A model generated the notes under the pieces. The model searched no databases. It was not told the DNA's origin and saw only the letters and a list, made by a program, of their open reading frames with translations. The position numbers and the translations under genes were made by a program. DNA of 64,000 nucleotides from Lichtheimia corymbifera B2541 (lineage: Eukaryota > Mucoromycota > Mucoromycetes > Mucorales > Lichtheimiaceae): contig JNEU01000833.1 of the NCBI GenBank assembly GCA_000697475.1, positions 1 through 64,000 on the forward strand, read 5' to 3'. Of this stretch, positions 23,496-36,578 are shown piece after piece (the stretch's first letter is position 1; every line of letters starts with the position of its first letter).

Positions 23496-25209
23496 ATGTC
23501 GTACTCATTCAGGGATCGTACCGAGGAATTACGGGTATGCGTTTATAAAACCCCACTACCACCACCACCACCAGCCCCTTACAGCTACTGCTTGAATACC
23601 CGGGAATACACTACATTACTCTCTCTTTCACCCTTGCTCTTGTGTCACATCATTTAATATATTAAACTTATGCTTCTTGTAGAACTCTTTTGAAGGTCTT
23701 GAACGCAGGTAAAAAGAAAACTGGAGTGCGTGTGTGTGTGTGTGCGTGATTAAAATGAAAGCGAGATTAATTTGTTTCTCATTAACAGCGATGATTTTGG
23801 CCCTGCACGTATTCCCGCTGGTTATCGTCGCACCCCATCACCTGTTGTAACACGCTTCGATCGTGCAAATTCTCCTCCACCACCCACACCTCGTCATCAT
23901 GGCAACACTACCACCACCACCACCTATGTCGAGACTTATGAAATGCAAACTCGACCCATGGCTGATACGCGTACAATGGATGGATTCCTTCAAGAGGTAT
24001 AACACATGGATTTCTCAAAAAGGGATGTAGTAGTAACCATGGACTGTATCTAGATTGAACATATAAAAACGAATATCACCCTCGCCAACGACAACATCGA
24101 TGCTATCGAACGCTTGCACAATTCGGCACTTGTTAGTTATAGCGACAACCAATGGAATCAGCTCTCGAATGAATTGGAACAGCTTCAGACTAAAGTACGA
24201 GCCCAAAACAATGATATCAAAACACGCATCACTGCTTTGGAGAGAAATGCTGTTGCTACGAATGCTTCAGAAGCCAATATCCGAAAGACACAGGTATAAG
24301 AAAAGAGTACAGGCATGCTTCAGTGATACTCATATTGCGTCATGAAGAGTGAAGCCGTGCGTAAACGATTCTTGGAGACCATCAGAAGATATCAAGACAT
24401 TGAAAACGGCTATCGACAAAAGTTTCGACAACGTGTTGAACGACAAATCAGGATTGGTAAGGCACCCGAGCGAAGTTCCAAATCACACACAAACTGACTT
24501 TTTGCTTTTAGTGAAACCTGAAGCGACCGAAGAGGAAATCGACCACATCATGGAATCGGATCAAAATACACAGCTATTTACTCAATCGGTACGTACGACA
24601 ACAAAGACAACCATCATGATATTGACCTATGTTTATATATATAGATTCTGAAAGCTGGACGTCAAGCTCAAAGTCGAGCTGTTCTTTCTGAAGTACAGAG
24701 TCGCCATGATGACATTAAGCGAATTGAAAAGACGCTTTTGGTTAGTGTGTGATGACAACACCAATGGGACAAAGAACAAGATGCTAACTTGCAGTGTACT
24801 AGGAATTGCATGACTTGTTCCAGGATATGCAAATGCTTGTGACCCAACAGGGTGAAGTGATTGTGCAAATTGAACAAAATGCAGAAGCCACTGCACAAGA
24901 CCTTAAACACGGTAACAGAAATCTCTCACGAGCTATCGATATTGCAAGATCCACACGTGCGGTAAGCATCAAACAACCCCTGGGGATTGCCATCCATACT
25001 AAATCAACAACGTGTGTCAATAGAAAAAATGGTGCTGCTTTGTTATCTGTATCATCCTTGCTGTTGTCATTGCTATCTTGGTTTGGTGGTTTGCCTTTGA
25101 TCATCCTGTAAGTCTGAATGAATCATGTGAATGTGATTATACGTGCTAACATGTTGAGGACATATAATAGGGCGTCGGTGGCAACAATAACAACAACAAC
25201 AATAACTAA
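23496..25209 (+). CDS. plasma-membrane Qa-SNARE (syntaxin, Sso1/2-like)
   Basis: Ten exons (23496-23534, 23683-23708, 23789-23996, 24054-24293, 24348-24456, 24512-24588, 24645-24740, 24803-24961, 25024-25107, 25171-25209) give 358 aa. A Pro/Thr-rich N-terminus precedes the Habc bundle (about 90-235; FLQEIEHIKTNI, YRQKFRQRVERQIRIVKP). The SNARE motif runs at about 255-318, with the zero-layer glutamine in the segment LFQDMQMLVTQQGEV. A single C-terminal anchor (FVICIILAVVIAILVWWFAF) follows, with a short Asn-rich lumenal tail. It should act in exocytic vesicle fusion at the plasma membrane with a Sec9-like partner. Several exons are very short (26, 39 and 39 nt). The frame joins were each verified by conservation. 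Confidence 0.93.
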
Positions 25210-25572
25210 AAAAAAAAGACTGCCTCCCTCACTCACTCACTCGTCTTTTCCCTCCCCTCCTCTTATCCAAGCATTATTTTTTACTCTACTTTTACCGTAA
25301 TACCTTTCCTTTTTAACTTTTGATTAGACATTCTAACCTCTCACTCACTCCTCTCTTTCTTTTATCCGATTACAATCTATGTTTGAATAGTGAAAATCAT
25401 TGATACTGCTGCATGAATGACATGTGTAACATGCATTGTGTCACCGTCGATCCATGTTTGACAAAGAAAAACATCGATTTCATGTGATGGGATAATACAG
25501 TGCAAATGTAACGTCTTATTGGATATCAAAAGTACAAATCAAAGATGAATGAATCCTTGTCTAACAAATGTT

Positions 25573-28372
25573 CTATACTTGAGACTTGAATGAATCCCAT
25601 GCTTCGTTCAAAGTACTAAAAATGGCGCTTGCAAGCATGCGTTGTTCCACTGTAACGTCTGAAGGAAGCTAGAGAAAAAAAAACATGAGTATCTCATTGT
25701 AATAGATTCATCTGCTGCACACACGCATATATATACCTTATCAGGATGCACCTTGGCAATGGCCTTCATGTAGATAATCTTGCACTTTTTGGGATTGATC
25801 AACTCGCTCATATTGGCACCACGCCATTGCGCACCAGGCCACAAAAGGGTATCCAAAGTTGCCAATAATGCACGCAGATTGTTTTCCTTGCCCGACTTCC
25901 ACTGTAATATCCGTGCATTGACATCATCCGTCTTTTGCATGCGTTCAGCATCTTCCGCTTCTTGCTTTGCAGCCTGAGCTCTCATGGCCGCCACCGCTTT
26001 GCTTTTATCGATATCCGCAGGTGATAGTGATGATGATGGTGTGGTGGTGGTGGAAGAGCTGTTGACTTCAAAGACAGAATAATCAACACCAGGGAAAGCA
26101 GTATCATTTTTGTTGTTGCTAGATCCAGACTTTGGTTTCGCAGGGCTGCTGCGACTGCTGCTTGCAGCTGGTGGTGGATTGATGGCACGTCGACAACGAG
26201 CCAATGCCTGATTGACTTTGGCATTGTTTGCACCATCCAATTTGACAATGTGCTCATAGGCTTTGATGGCATCCTTGTATTTCTCCATATGCTCCAATGC
26301 CTCGCCCTTACGATGCAATGCTTTGCTGATCTGTTCACGCCATCGTATAGTAACACCTTCCGATTCGATGTTATCATCCCCGCCTGATTCAGCCATCTCA
26401 ACCACCAATACACAATCCTCGATACACTTTTTGTATTCGCCAATCTTGAGTCGTGTCGCTGCTCGATTGTTGCATAGGATAACAAGGTGATCATGTCCAT
26501 CAGGGAGCATCGTAATGGCTTGCGTATAGGCATCTTCTGCTTCGCCAAATTGACCGAGCTTGAACTTGTCATTGCCCATCTTTCGAGCATTGTTGACACG
26601 CATCATGACATCATTTGATGCTTTGATTATGGGTCTTGTTCTCTGCTTCTTGGGTGGTGGTGTCATGGGCGTTGTTGTTGTTGTTTTCACAGGTGTCTGT
26701 GCTCTGCTGCTACTGCGAGAAGATGGTATGGCACGTCGACGTGATGGAGAAACATAGGTGTTTTCATCTTGTTGTCTCTCGATACGTTCACGTTCTTGTT
26801 GTTGTTGTCGTCGCATTTGTTGAACGTATTCCCTTCGTTTGGCTTCTTGTTCCTTTCTCCACGCCATTTCACGCTCACGCTCCAATGTAGGATCCTCATC
26901 AGAGCTGTCATCATCCACAAATTTCTCAGTGTATTGCTCACGTGGTCGGTTGGCGGTAGCAGCAGCAGTGGCAGCGGCACCCATTTCCTCATCATTGATA
27001 TCATCTCTCATCCATTTGGGTCGTCCTTCAGCACGATAACGTTGCTCAGCTCGTTGTTGTTCCTGCCAATCCTCAACTGCCTTATTGATACGCTCTCGTC
27101 CAGTCTTTACAAACATGCTCGCATTCTTGTATAAAAATCCTCCCAATTCAGTTGCCTGTGCCACGAGCTTTTCTTTGTGTTGTTGAAAGTTGGGTGTCGT
27201 TGCCCCTGATCCATCAGAAGAAGAGGGTTGTTGTTGTTGTCGATGCTGATCTTGAGGAGGTCGTTGTCGTCGAGGTACGGTATCATCATTAAAGACGGAT
27301 TGACGTGCACGCGTAGTGTCAGAGCGTGTTGTTTCCATGGGTGATGCTGCCCTTTGTTGGATTGTCACAGCTTCCGTATTATGTACAAGCAAATCAATAG
27401 CATCCTGTAGATCATTGCCACCCGTTACTTCGAGAGCTACTTTGGCTTGTTCATCGGTGAAGCCCATATCCATCAGCTGTGCAACCATCATATCATTGGG
27501 TGGTGGTGATTGTCTTTGTGGAGATGCTGAGGCAACATGTGGAGATGAAGTTGACGAGTGTTGTTCAGGCTCTGGAGAGGGCTAATGACACATCTTCAGT
27601 ATCCTTTACTCCATCAGTCTCCCAATCCAACTTACTGTGCGAGGTTTTTGAACAGGCTTTGAAAGGATGCCAAGCGGATTATCGTCATCATCATCATCGT
27701 CTACAATAGGCTGTGATGGTGGTGGAGCTGATGATCGGGCTGGTAAACTTGCTGCATCGAATGGATCGTCCAACAGCGATGGTGATGACGCTGTCTAATA
27801 CATACAAACAAGCCCAATTAGCTCACTACCAAATGATATATTCCTTCTATACCACTCACAGTTTTGCTTTTATCCAAAAGGTCGAAATTCCACTGTGCTT
27901 GTGATTGTTGATTAGGAGTTGATGACTGTGAACGCCTATTATCGTCCCATGAGCTTCATATCCATGCATGTTAAGGCCCTCAAGAATCTTACAGTGCATT
28001 TAATGGTGTATTTGCATTGGATGTTGTATTAGACGACTTTCCACCGAAAGGATCCAATAGTGAACCAAACGTATCCTGTGGTGGTTGTCGTGGAGACGAC
28101 TTGGTCGATGACGGCACTGACGTAAACGATGCGGGCGATTGGATCCCCATGGCTTCTTGCCGCATTAAACGTTGCTGTTCAGCAAGTGGCAACTGAGAGC
28201 GATCGGTGGGCTTTTGTGAGGAAGGCAGGTTGAGCAAGTCTGCGAATGCATCTTGCTTTTTGCTGTTGGTCGAAGTTGGATTGCCTGCCAAGTAGCTTGG
28301 CTTCTGAGGTATGCTCGGAGGTTTGTTTTTGTTACTGTCACCGGCCCAATTCAGATCGAGAAGATCGTCCAT
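25573..28372 (-). CDS. auxilin-like clathrin-uncoating J-protein (Swa2-type, UBA-TPR-J)
   Basis: Five exons (27993-28372, 27860-27935, 27636-27794, 25737-27581, 25573-25668) give 851 aa. The N-terminus has short clathrin/adaptor-like motifs (DLLDLNW, DPFGG, DPFDAASL). A UBA domain starts near residue 236 (LMDMGFTDEQAKVALEV). A long charged, coiled-coil-prone segment follows, then TPR repeats at about 530-660 (GNDKFKLGQFGEAEDAYTQ). A J domain occupies the last 90 residues. The HPD tripeptide is intact at about 817-819, just before the last intron. Swa2/auxilin recruits Hsp70 to strip clathrin coats. The order UBA, TPR, J equals yeast Swa2. The final exon, 31 aa, completes helix IV. Confidence 0.92.
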
Positions 28373-28932
28373 GATGTAGAAAGGAAAAGAGTGGCAAGCT
28401 TTTGAACTTGGCGAAAAGAATGAAGATAATAAAAGAGGCAACCCCTCACTTGCAACCTGCTTATCGGCCCATTAACACGTTTCTAATCCCGCCCTTGTAT
28501 TAAACTTCATGGGCTCTCGCATGGATCGATAGCAGTTACTCGATCATTCAGATCCTTCCCTTCCTTCCCTTCCCTTAAAATGTGTACATGCAAACCACCT
28601 TCACATTATCTTATTATGACAAACATATATATAATATACATTAAAGCATCACAAATAGCTGTCTTCTGAAGTGGGCTCTTACTTGCATGATAAAACATGA
28701 CGCATAAACTGTAAAGGAATACGATGGAGTAAGACTTTTCTTGTAATCAATCACGCCATTTGTCACATGACCATCATCAATGCCCTTTTATATGCGCAGG
28801 TGGTGTGAAATTCGGTGCTCTCTCTTTCAAGTCTACCCTCCTTCAACTGCTTTCCGCTCAACTTGACAATGGTATCCACAACAACTTGTTCGCAACGATT
28901 CATTCTCAAACGATGACCACCACGTACAGTTC
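28373..28932. other. intergenic region upstream of the auxilin gene
   Basis: About 560 bp with A/T-rich tracts, including TATATATAATATA near 28630. It should hold the promoter of the leftward auxilin gene. No other feature was recognised. Confidence 0.45.
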
Positions 28933-30470
28933 ATGGCACCGCCGTACTCATCCTTTACGCGTTATGCAACGAACATGCAACTGCCTGACGAGTTCCCTTT
29001 AAAGCTTGGTGACAACAAGCAGCCCAGTTCGAGGATGCATCTTCCTTGTGTGATACTGCAACGTGTTGATCAGCTTTATCTATCGTATAACAGCCATCGA
29101 ATACGATCATTATCGTCTCTCCATTCATTAATGCACTTGCTGTTATCTGACAACGCATCACTACACGGGATTTATTATCATCCATCATCCATCATTAAGG
29201 CACAAGGAAGGAAGGAAAGGCTCTACGTGATATGATCCATCGTTTCTGCTGACAATGCACCTCCAAAACAACATTCCAACCTTCTCATCACTGCACTTTT
29301 GGAGAACTCTGAGAACACCAAAACTGGCCAGCAAACGAAGAGTTGTCAAGGTTAGTCCCGTCACGTGCACTATATTCGGATCATGTTGCTAACAACTGTT
29401 TCAGGAAAAAGATTGTTGTCGAGACGGATGCCTTAGCTTCATCACCTTCATCCTTGTCAGGACCATCAGCATCGTCGTCAACAACACAGGTTGGTGTCCT
29501 CACAAGGTCTCAAAAACAAAAGCAAGAAGGTAATTTATCACTTTCTCTACCACGAAAACGGTTGTATGACTAAGATTATTTTTATATACATTAGCGTCTG
29601 ACATGATAACAGAGGAAGGTGATGATGACGATGTTCAAGCTCTGGATAAGGAAGCAGGCCGTTTAAGCAACAAACGATCACGACAAATCTCTGATGATGA
29701 TCCGAAGACAATTCTTCTCAACTTTAACCGGGATCGATGATCAGATACACAAGCGTACAGAGGATTTTTCAAATCGAGCTCTCGAACAGAGCGGTAGGAA
29801 GCTGTTATATCAACCCCATACCGGCGTATCAGTACCAGGTCAGCATCCTATACTTTGAATGGTGTTATTCCAAGTACTGAAAGAGCTCCTCTTTGATACA
29901 GCTGAAGGAGAAAGATAGTTCGTAAGCCTTTGCTGCCAATCACCAGCATACCAGCCACACTCAGATCAGAAAGTGGTCGACAACGATGACTACACATATC
30001 ATCAAAACATCACACAGGATGAAACCCTGGATACTTTCAGGGAAGGCATCCAGCGGTATCATCGTGATTCCATTCGCAAGGCGACGGACACCTCAACAAC
30101 TAAGGAATCGATATTAGCAGCGATTCAAAAGCTTCAAACAAAAATTGATCGCAGCAAAACAGTTCCACGCGTGTATGACGCCATGCAACAATCGATATGC
30201 TATAAGTATCCAGACCTTGATTTGGTTCCCTCGTATTTTTCCGATCGCATGAAGCAGTCCAAGGAGTTTGATAGGGCTGGATACTACAAAGAGGAAGGCA
30301 ACACCCTACTGGCATCGGTTAAATATTTCTTCGAACACATTTATGGCTGGGAGAGCGAAACGGCAATTGGGCGCGATGGTTCAACTGAGCAACGGGAACA
30401 TTTACTATGGTCATCGAATATGAATATGCCGACGACTTCTCTTTTGAAACGAGCACTTTCACAGACATAA
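28933..30470 (+). pseudogene. unrecognised coding-like region, possibly decayed
   Basis: Several segments look protein-coding but do not assemble into one clean frame. They are 28933-29060 (starting MAPPYSSFTRYATN), about 29198-29730 with plausible introns (NWPANEELSRKKIVVETDA, then RSQKQKQE, then an acidic EEGDDDDV segment ending RDR-stop), a shifted frame at about 29735-29850 (DDQIHKRTEDFSNRALEQ), and an open stretch of about 165 codons at 29973-30470. Moving from the second to the third needs a one-base shift with no available intron. Near 30330-30480 the coding-like signal also changes frame. I do not recognise a domain. It could be a degraded gene, a transposon-derived relic, or a real gene that I mis-spliced. 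Confidence 0.35.
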
Positions 30471-30728
30471 TCCAACAACGTCTTACTTCGAGGGGCTTGA
30501 GCACAGCAAGTGATTCGTGATAGCAGATTGATATCATTGTTTGATGGTGGATATTGACACATTGTTTATCTCGGAACCTGATTTATTATGCTTGGACAAC
30601 CAATCAGCATGGACTGGATAGAAATCAAGCGTATGAACCCTTTCAGTATGACAAGCTTCTTTCCCTTGTGACTCAATCTATCATCCCTTTACTCGTAATT
30701 TGACAATATAAATTTGTTTTCTTGATGT

Positions 30729-30763
<35 letters not shown>

Positions 30764-30765
30764 AC
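30729..30765. repeat. compound (AC)n(AT)n microsatellite
   Basis: About ten AC units run directly into about nine AT units in the non-coding stretch between the decayed region and DBP8. Confidence 0.9.
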
Positions 30766-31096
30766 GTATCTCTGAACTACCTATATACAATCCTTAACCA
30801 CCAGCTGGGTCACAGACATTCTTTATTCATTCGGGTGCCTATTACTACATGATGACGTGATGGCAAAAGTTAAATCATTAAATGTATGCATGGATAGCAT
30901 GTGATATCCTTCGGTGATTGCATGTTAATGAGACGGTGGCAGTGGCATGGTGGATGACAGCTTCTGTTGGGTCACGTGATATGATGGCCACCACAAGAAA
31001 AGGGATCGGAGTAGTGCGTCTTCGCATTAACACAGCAAAAGCCAAAAAACATTTCTTTGTCTCCTTGTCACACACCCACACACCCACACCCTCACT

Positions 31097-32722
31097 ATGA
31101 GCACAGCTACAATCAGTCGTGTAGCAGCTGCACGAAAGAACCAGTCCAAAGATCAACAACCCAAGATCGCTCCACCCACAGCCACCTTCTCGGATCTTGG
31201 TGTCGATGGTTCCTTGTGCGAGTTATTGAAATCGATGCAGATCAAACGTCCTTCAGAGATCCAACGTGCTTGTATTCCCGCCACATTAGCAGGTACGATC
31301 CTTTGGTTCGAGCGATCGTTTGTCTACAAGTAGTTCTCATATCATTGTTTAGGTCGTGATATTATCGGTGGTGCCAAAACGGGTTCTGGCAAGACTGCAG
31401 CCTTTGCGTTACCTATTCTACAAAAGCTATCTGAAGATCCCTATGGTGTGTTTGCTATTGTATTGACACCTACCAGGTATAGATGATAGTAGATATGCAG
31501 GGTATAAAGGGACATGGACTGATGATGTGTATATCATATAGAGAATTGGCTTTCCAGATTGCAGAGCAATTCCGTGTGTTGGGTAAAAGCCTTGGATTGA
31601 AGGATTGCATTGTGGTGGGTGGTATGGATATGGTTGAACAAGCGATCCAATTATCCAAGCGACCCCATGTCATTATTGCCACGCCCGGTCGTCTCCATGA
31701 TCATATTCGAAGCAGTGCTGATGCTGTACATCTTTCACGTGTGCGTTTCTTGGTAATGGATGAAGCGGATCGCCTTTTGGAACCATGCTTTGCACCTGCA
31801 TTACAAGCCATTCTCTCGCTCTTGCCAAAGAAACGCCAAACATTGTTGTATACCGCTACCATGACAAATGAAATCCTTGCTTTGCAACATCAAGAAAAAC
31901 GACCCTTCACTTATCTATGCGACATGTCAGTCTCAACAGTGCCTACACTTGAACAACAATACCTCTTTGTTCCATCCCAAGTACGACATGTTTATCTCGC
32001 TCACCTTTTACGATCGGATGACTTTAAGGACAAATCCATCATCATCTTTTGTGGTCGATGTGATCAAGCACAGCTGCTCACCGTCATGTTGATTGAACTT
32101 GGTATCGATTGCACTGGTCTGCATTCCCACATGACACAGCAACAGCGTCTCAATTCGCTGGGTCGATTTAGAGCTGAAGTTGTCAAGATCCTTATTTCCA
32201 CAGACGTCGGCAGTCGGTAGGTGTCATTGGATTCATCCAAAGAACGGATTGTGTGCTCATGTTATATGTCTATAGTGGTTTGGATATTCCATCGGTTGAA
32301 GTTGTTATCAATTACCACATCCCTCGCGATCCTACAGACTACATTCACAGAGTGGGTCGTACTGCAAGAGCTGGAAGAGGTGGTCGTGCCCTGTCAATTG
32401 TTTCTGAAAAGGACATTCAGCTGATTCAAAGTATTGAGGAGCGGATAAGTAAGTATATTTGAAAGGAATCAAAGTAATAGGGTTGCTGATCGAGAATACT
32501 ACAGACAAACAATTGGAGGAATACAAGGTTGATGAGAATGCTGTGCTAAAGGAATTGACCGAAGTGTCTACCGCCAAACGAGTAGCAAGCATGGTAAATA
32601 TACATGTGGTCGTTTATGTGATATGGATTGTGTCTAACAAACACTATTCGATTTAGCGCATCATCGATATTGAGAAAAGATCCAAGAAGAGGAGGAAGAC
32701 CAACAAGGAATCTAGATCATGA
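31097..32722 (+). CDS. DBP8: DEAD-box RNA helicase Dbp8/DDX49-like
   Basis: Six exons (31097-31292, 31353-31476, 31542-32216, 32276-32448, 32505-32593, 32657-32722) give 440 aa, close to yeast Dbp8 (431). The Q motif region ([14 protein letters not shown], then RPSEIQ) precedes motif I AKTGSGKT at about 73-80. Motif Ia PTRELAFQ, motif II DEAD at about 180, motif III in the TAT form, motif V STDVGSRGLDIP and motif [12 protein letters not shown] follow. The C-terminus is basic ([15 protein letters not shown]), as is common for nucleolar helicases. Dbp8 works in 40S subunit assembly, processing pre-18S rRNA in the nucleolus. The open frame crossing the first intron would add a stop, which fixes the splice site. 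Confidence 0.92.
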
Positions 32723-32863
32723 TCATACCTATCCATTTATATATAGAATTTACGCCATTGTGCTGGTATTAAACACGTGTATTTTGCATTTTACATCATC
32801 CACCTTATTCACTAGTCGTCAAAGTTGCGTTGCATTATATGATGAGAAAGAGATAATCTTGGT

Positions 32864-35800
32864 TTATTTACCACTCTTGACACTGCCATAGCTTACATTA
32901 TTGATTGGAGCGCTTGCCACGGATGAAGCATGGCTACTGGCGTACGAAGAGTGACTACCAGGTGCTGAAAAGTTCTCATTGGGATGTTTTGAGGTATGGT
33001 GATGGGAAGCTTTGAAATGATGTGCATATTGATGTTGATGCTCTGGTCCCTGGGCGATTTGATATGATCTTCGTAAGGCTGAATAGACTCGCAGCTGTGT
33101 ACGCACGTGACCGATAGCACCTTCCCAATTGAGACGTGAATAGCTTGTAAGAGGCCTTGCATCTTCATTAAAGCGACGATCGAAACCAAAGCAATCCGGG
33201 ATCATCCGTATAATCAATCCCACAGGTAATGACAAAGATCCAATGCCGATAGTGATCATCCATTGTTGGAGTGTTAAAGGTGTGGTGCGAAACGCGATCC
33301 CGCCAAAAGTGACAATGAGAAATTGACCAAGGATGACCAATAATTGCACCAAGAGGAAGATCCAATCGTTTGTGATATTTGCAAAGACATTAAGTGAGAG
33401 ATCGACACGACGACAATTAATCTCATTGAATATTTGGAGAAAGACAAACATGTTGAACACCATTGTGCGAAGAACGGCTTCATCATTAATGCGGAATAGC
33501 TGTGGACCTGCATAAATGGCAGCGAGATTGACACCAATTTGAAACACAGATTGGCCGAGGATCATTTTGACCATGCGATAATTGATGAGATGGGCAAACT
33601 TTGATGCAGGCTTGCGATCCAATTGCTCCATGGTAGGCTGTTCAGTAGCGAGAGCGAGAGCTGCCAATGTATCCATAATAAGATTGACCCATAATAGCTG
33701 CACTGCGGATAGAACACTTTGGGCTTGTGATGAAGTAGTGGCACTGACAAAGGAAATGACAACAGCAGCAACGTTGACAGTGAGCTGGAAAGTAAGGAAT
33801 TTGCGCACGCCATCATTCACCGTACGACCCCAGAGCAAGGCTCGTAATATCGAATTAAAGTTATCATCCATTAGGACAATATCACTCGCTTCTTTGGCAA
33901 CTTCGGTACCAGTGACACCCATGCTGAACCCGACATCGGCTAGTTTCAACGCAGGCCCATCATTGACACCATCACCTGTCATTCCCACCACTTGATCGAG
34001 CTCTTGTAGCCGTACAACAACTACCGTTTTATCTGTGGGTGTGGATCTTGCAAGCACTTGTAATCGAGGGATCACATTGCGTTGTTCGTCAGGTGACATG
34101 TCTCGAAATTTAGCTGCATTCAAGGCAATTCCTCCACGCGTCAATACTCCAGCACTCTTTGCTATGGCAGTTGCCGTCTTGAGATTATCTCCAGTAATCA
34201 TACGTACAAACACACCTGCTCGACGAAAAGCTGCCACTGATTCAACTACACCAGGGCGTAATGGATCCATGATACCAACAATGCCAATCAGCACCAAGTT
34301 TTCAAGCACTGGCTCTTCTTGTTGATTGATTTGCGCATAATCATCAGCACTCATGTCGCGATAGGCTAATGCAATGGTACGCAAAGCATCGTCTGCATAT
34401 TTGTCAATCACCTTTTCGCATTGTTGTCGCATATTGTCATCCAATACTTCGGCGTCACCATGTGCATTCACGTAACGGCTACATGATCGTAAAATGATTT
34501 CGGATGCACCCTTGGTATGCACACGGTAGATGGTATCATTTTCTTCCTTCTTATCTCGTAATGCCAACACTGTAGTCATGCTCTTGCGCTTGGATGAAAA
34601 TGGATACACTTTGACAACATGCGCTTGATGTCGCACAGCACTGAAATCACCACCCAATTGCTGGGAAAAGATGAGCAATGCGCATTCCGTGGTAGATCCC
34701 AAGAATGTATCACCATCCTTGTACGCCGTTGAATTGACAGAGATACCCTGGATCACAAGATCGATTATAACTGGATCCACTTGCTCCATCCATGATGCCA
34801 CCGTATTGTTGTCAAATGCTTCCACACCCAAAGTGCCCTTAACAACGGTCATCCGATTCTCAGTCAATGTGCCGGTTTTATCGGTGCAAATGGTTGTTGC
34901 ATTGCCCATGACTTCGCATGCTGATAGCACACGTACAAGGTTATTATCTTTGAGCATCTGTGTTGTTGCGAATGCCAAAGACATGGTCACTGCCATTGGA
35001 AGGCCTTCAGGCACAGCCACTACGATGATGGTGATGGTTTGAATAATAATGTTGATCAAGGTCGACATGATTTTGGGGCCTGTGAGGTTCTCGGTTGTTG
35101 CGAAATATTTGATGATCAGTGTCACCAGCATGGTAACGGATGCACCAAAGCCAAACTTTGCAATTTGTTCAGCCAGCACATCCAACTTTAGTTGTAAAGG
35201 CGTACTCTGCTGTTGAGGTCCATTGCCGCCACCACTGTTATTGGTTCGAAGAGCCATCATCGTCTTGCCATAGAATGCATTTCTTCCCACAGCAATAACA
35301 AGCGCATGTCCCACACCCTCCAGTACTTTGGATCCTGAAAGGATGAAGCAGTCATCTTGCTCATTATTGGCTTCGCTTGCGAGACACTTTTTGACAGCTT
35401 CGGATTCGCCAGTAGCAGCTGATTCGTCACATGCGAGGTTGTAGCCATCAAGATATAAGCAGTCTACTGATACGACATCACCTGGCTCCAACATAAGCAC
35501 GTCGCCAACGACCAATGTGGATGCACAAATCCGCTGTTCTCGACGATCCCGTAATACCGTCACCTTTTTATCCTCGCCTTTGGCATTAAGCTTTTTAAAT
35601 TGCATCTCTTTTTGATAATCGTTGATCGCATTCGTCAATATAACCGTAATCACCGCCACAAGGATAGCAGTTCCCTCCACCCTAAGTATATACGTCAATG
35701 ACCAATAAATATTCAATTTGGTCTTTTTGCTTATTACATACCATCCAACACGTGGCTCACTCGGTGGATGTTGTGGTGAATAATCCTGCCACACACCAAT

Positions 35801-36231
35801 AACGAGAGATATGGCTGCAGCCACTGTCAACATGACTAAGCATATATGCAAAAGAAAATGAGATTAGTATGCTTGGGGTCGCAACTACTTGGTATCATGT
35901 TGTGCATACTGAGAGTTTTATCATCCGATGCACCGACAATGAGCTGCCATAAAGATTTAGACTTTGCTTCTGGAATAATATTGCTGCCAAAGGTATCATG
36001 CCGTGCTTTCAAGTCATCGTCATTGTTGCTGAGTCCCATCTTTGGATTTACGTGTAATGATTGACATATTTGATCAATGCCCCCGAGCCGAACAAGTGCA
36101 TTGATGTTCTTGGGGTCGACTAGGTCCGTAAGCTCATCAATCCCGATATCGAAACGAGATGCATCATCCATGTCGCGCGGTACGACGGTGGTATGTGATA
36201 AAAGAGGACGTCGTTCATCTTCATGTGACAT
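32864..36231 (-). CDS. P-type Ca2+-ATPase, PMCA/Pmc1 (P2B) type
   Basis: Three exons (35910-36231, 35742-35835, 32864-35681) give 1077 aa. The N-terminus is cytosolic and the P-ATPase core begins near residue 55 (LGGIDQICQSL). The M4 segment holds VPEGLPMAV. The phosphorylation loop CTDKTGTLTEN has its Asp near residue 404. KGASE (nucleotide site), the actuator TGES, DPLRPGVV, TGDN and GDGVNDGPALK follow in order. About ten membrane segments are visible. P2B pumps expel Ca2+ from the cytosol into vacuoles or out of the cell; in fungi Pmc1 is vacuolar and its expression is usually calcineurin-controlled. The C-terminal tail is His/Ser rich, without an obvious calmodulin site. An in-frame ATG upstream (36336) would add a hydrophobic extension and is less likely. 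Confidence 0.93.
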
Positions 36232-36578
36232 GTGTGAATGTGGTATATTATGGCGGCGGAACAATGAAAAGAAAAGGAAAAGAAAAGGAATATATAAACA
36301 TGGGCCAAAAAGAATACATTGATTGTGTCTCCACACCCCCCAGCATGGTAGATTATGCTGCTGGTTTCAAAATAATGTTTTCTTGAAACCTCGGTTTTTT
36401 TCTTTCTTCTCTTCCTATCAATCACACCACGCGAACACACACACAATCATACTCCCATTCTCCTTCTTTCATGCTGTACAACGTCAACTAGCCTTTTTTA
36501 TCCACGTCAACACCTTTTATGCAATCCTGATAGATCCTGCAAAGAAAAAAAATCTCCCGATGACTTTTATTGCTACTA

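Noticed and set aside
25982..26599. About 205-codon frame inside the auxilin gene
   Set aside because: A shifted reading of the TPR exon on the same strand; the in-frame domain structure of the auxilin explains the DNA.
36231..36336. Upstream ATG for the Ca2+-ATPase
   Set aside because: The extra 35 residues are hydrophobic and Phe rich and derive from a low-complexity leader; homologues begin near MSHEDERRPLL.
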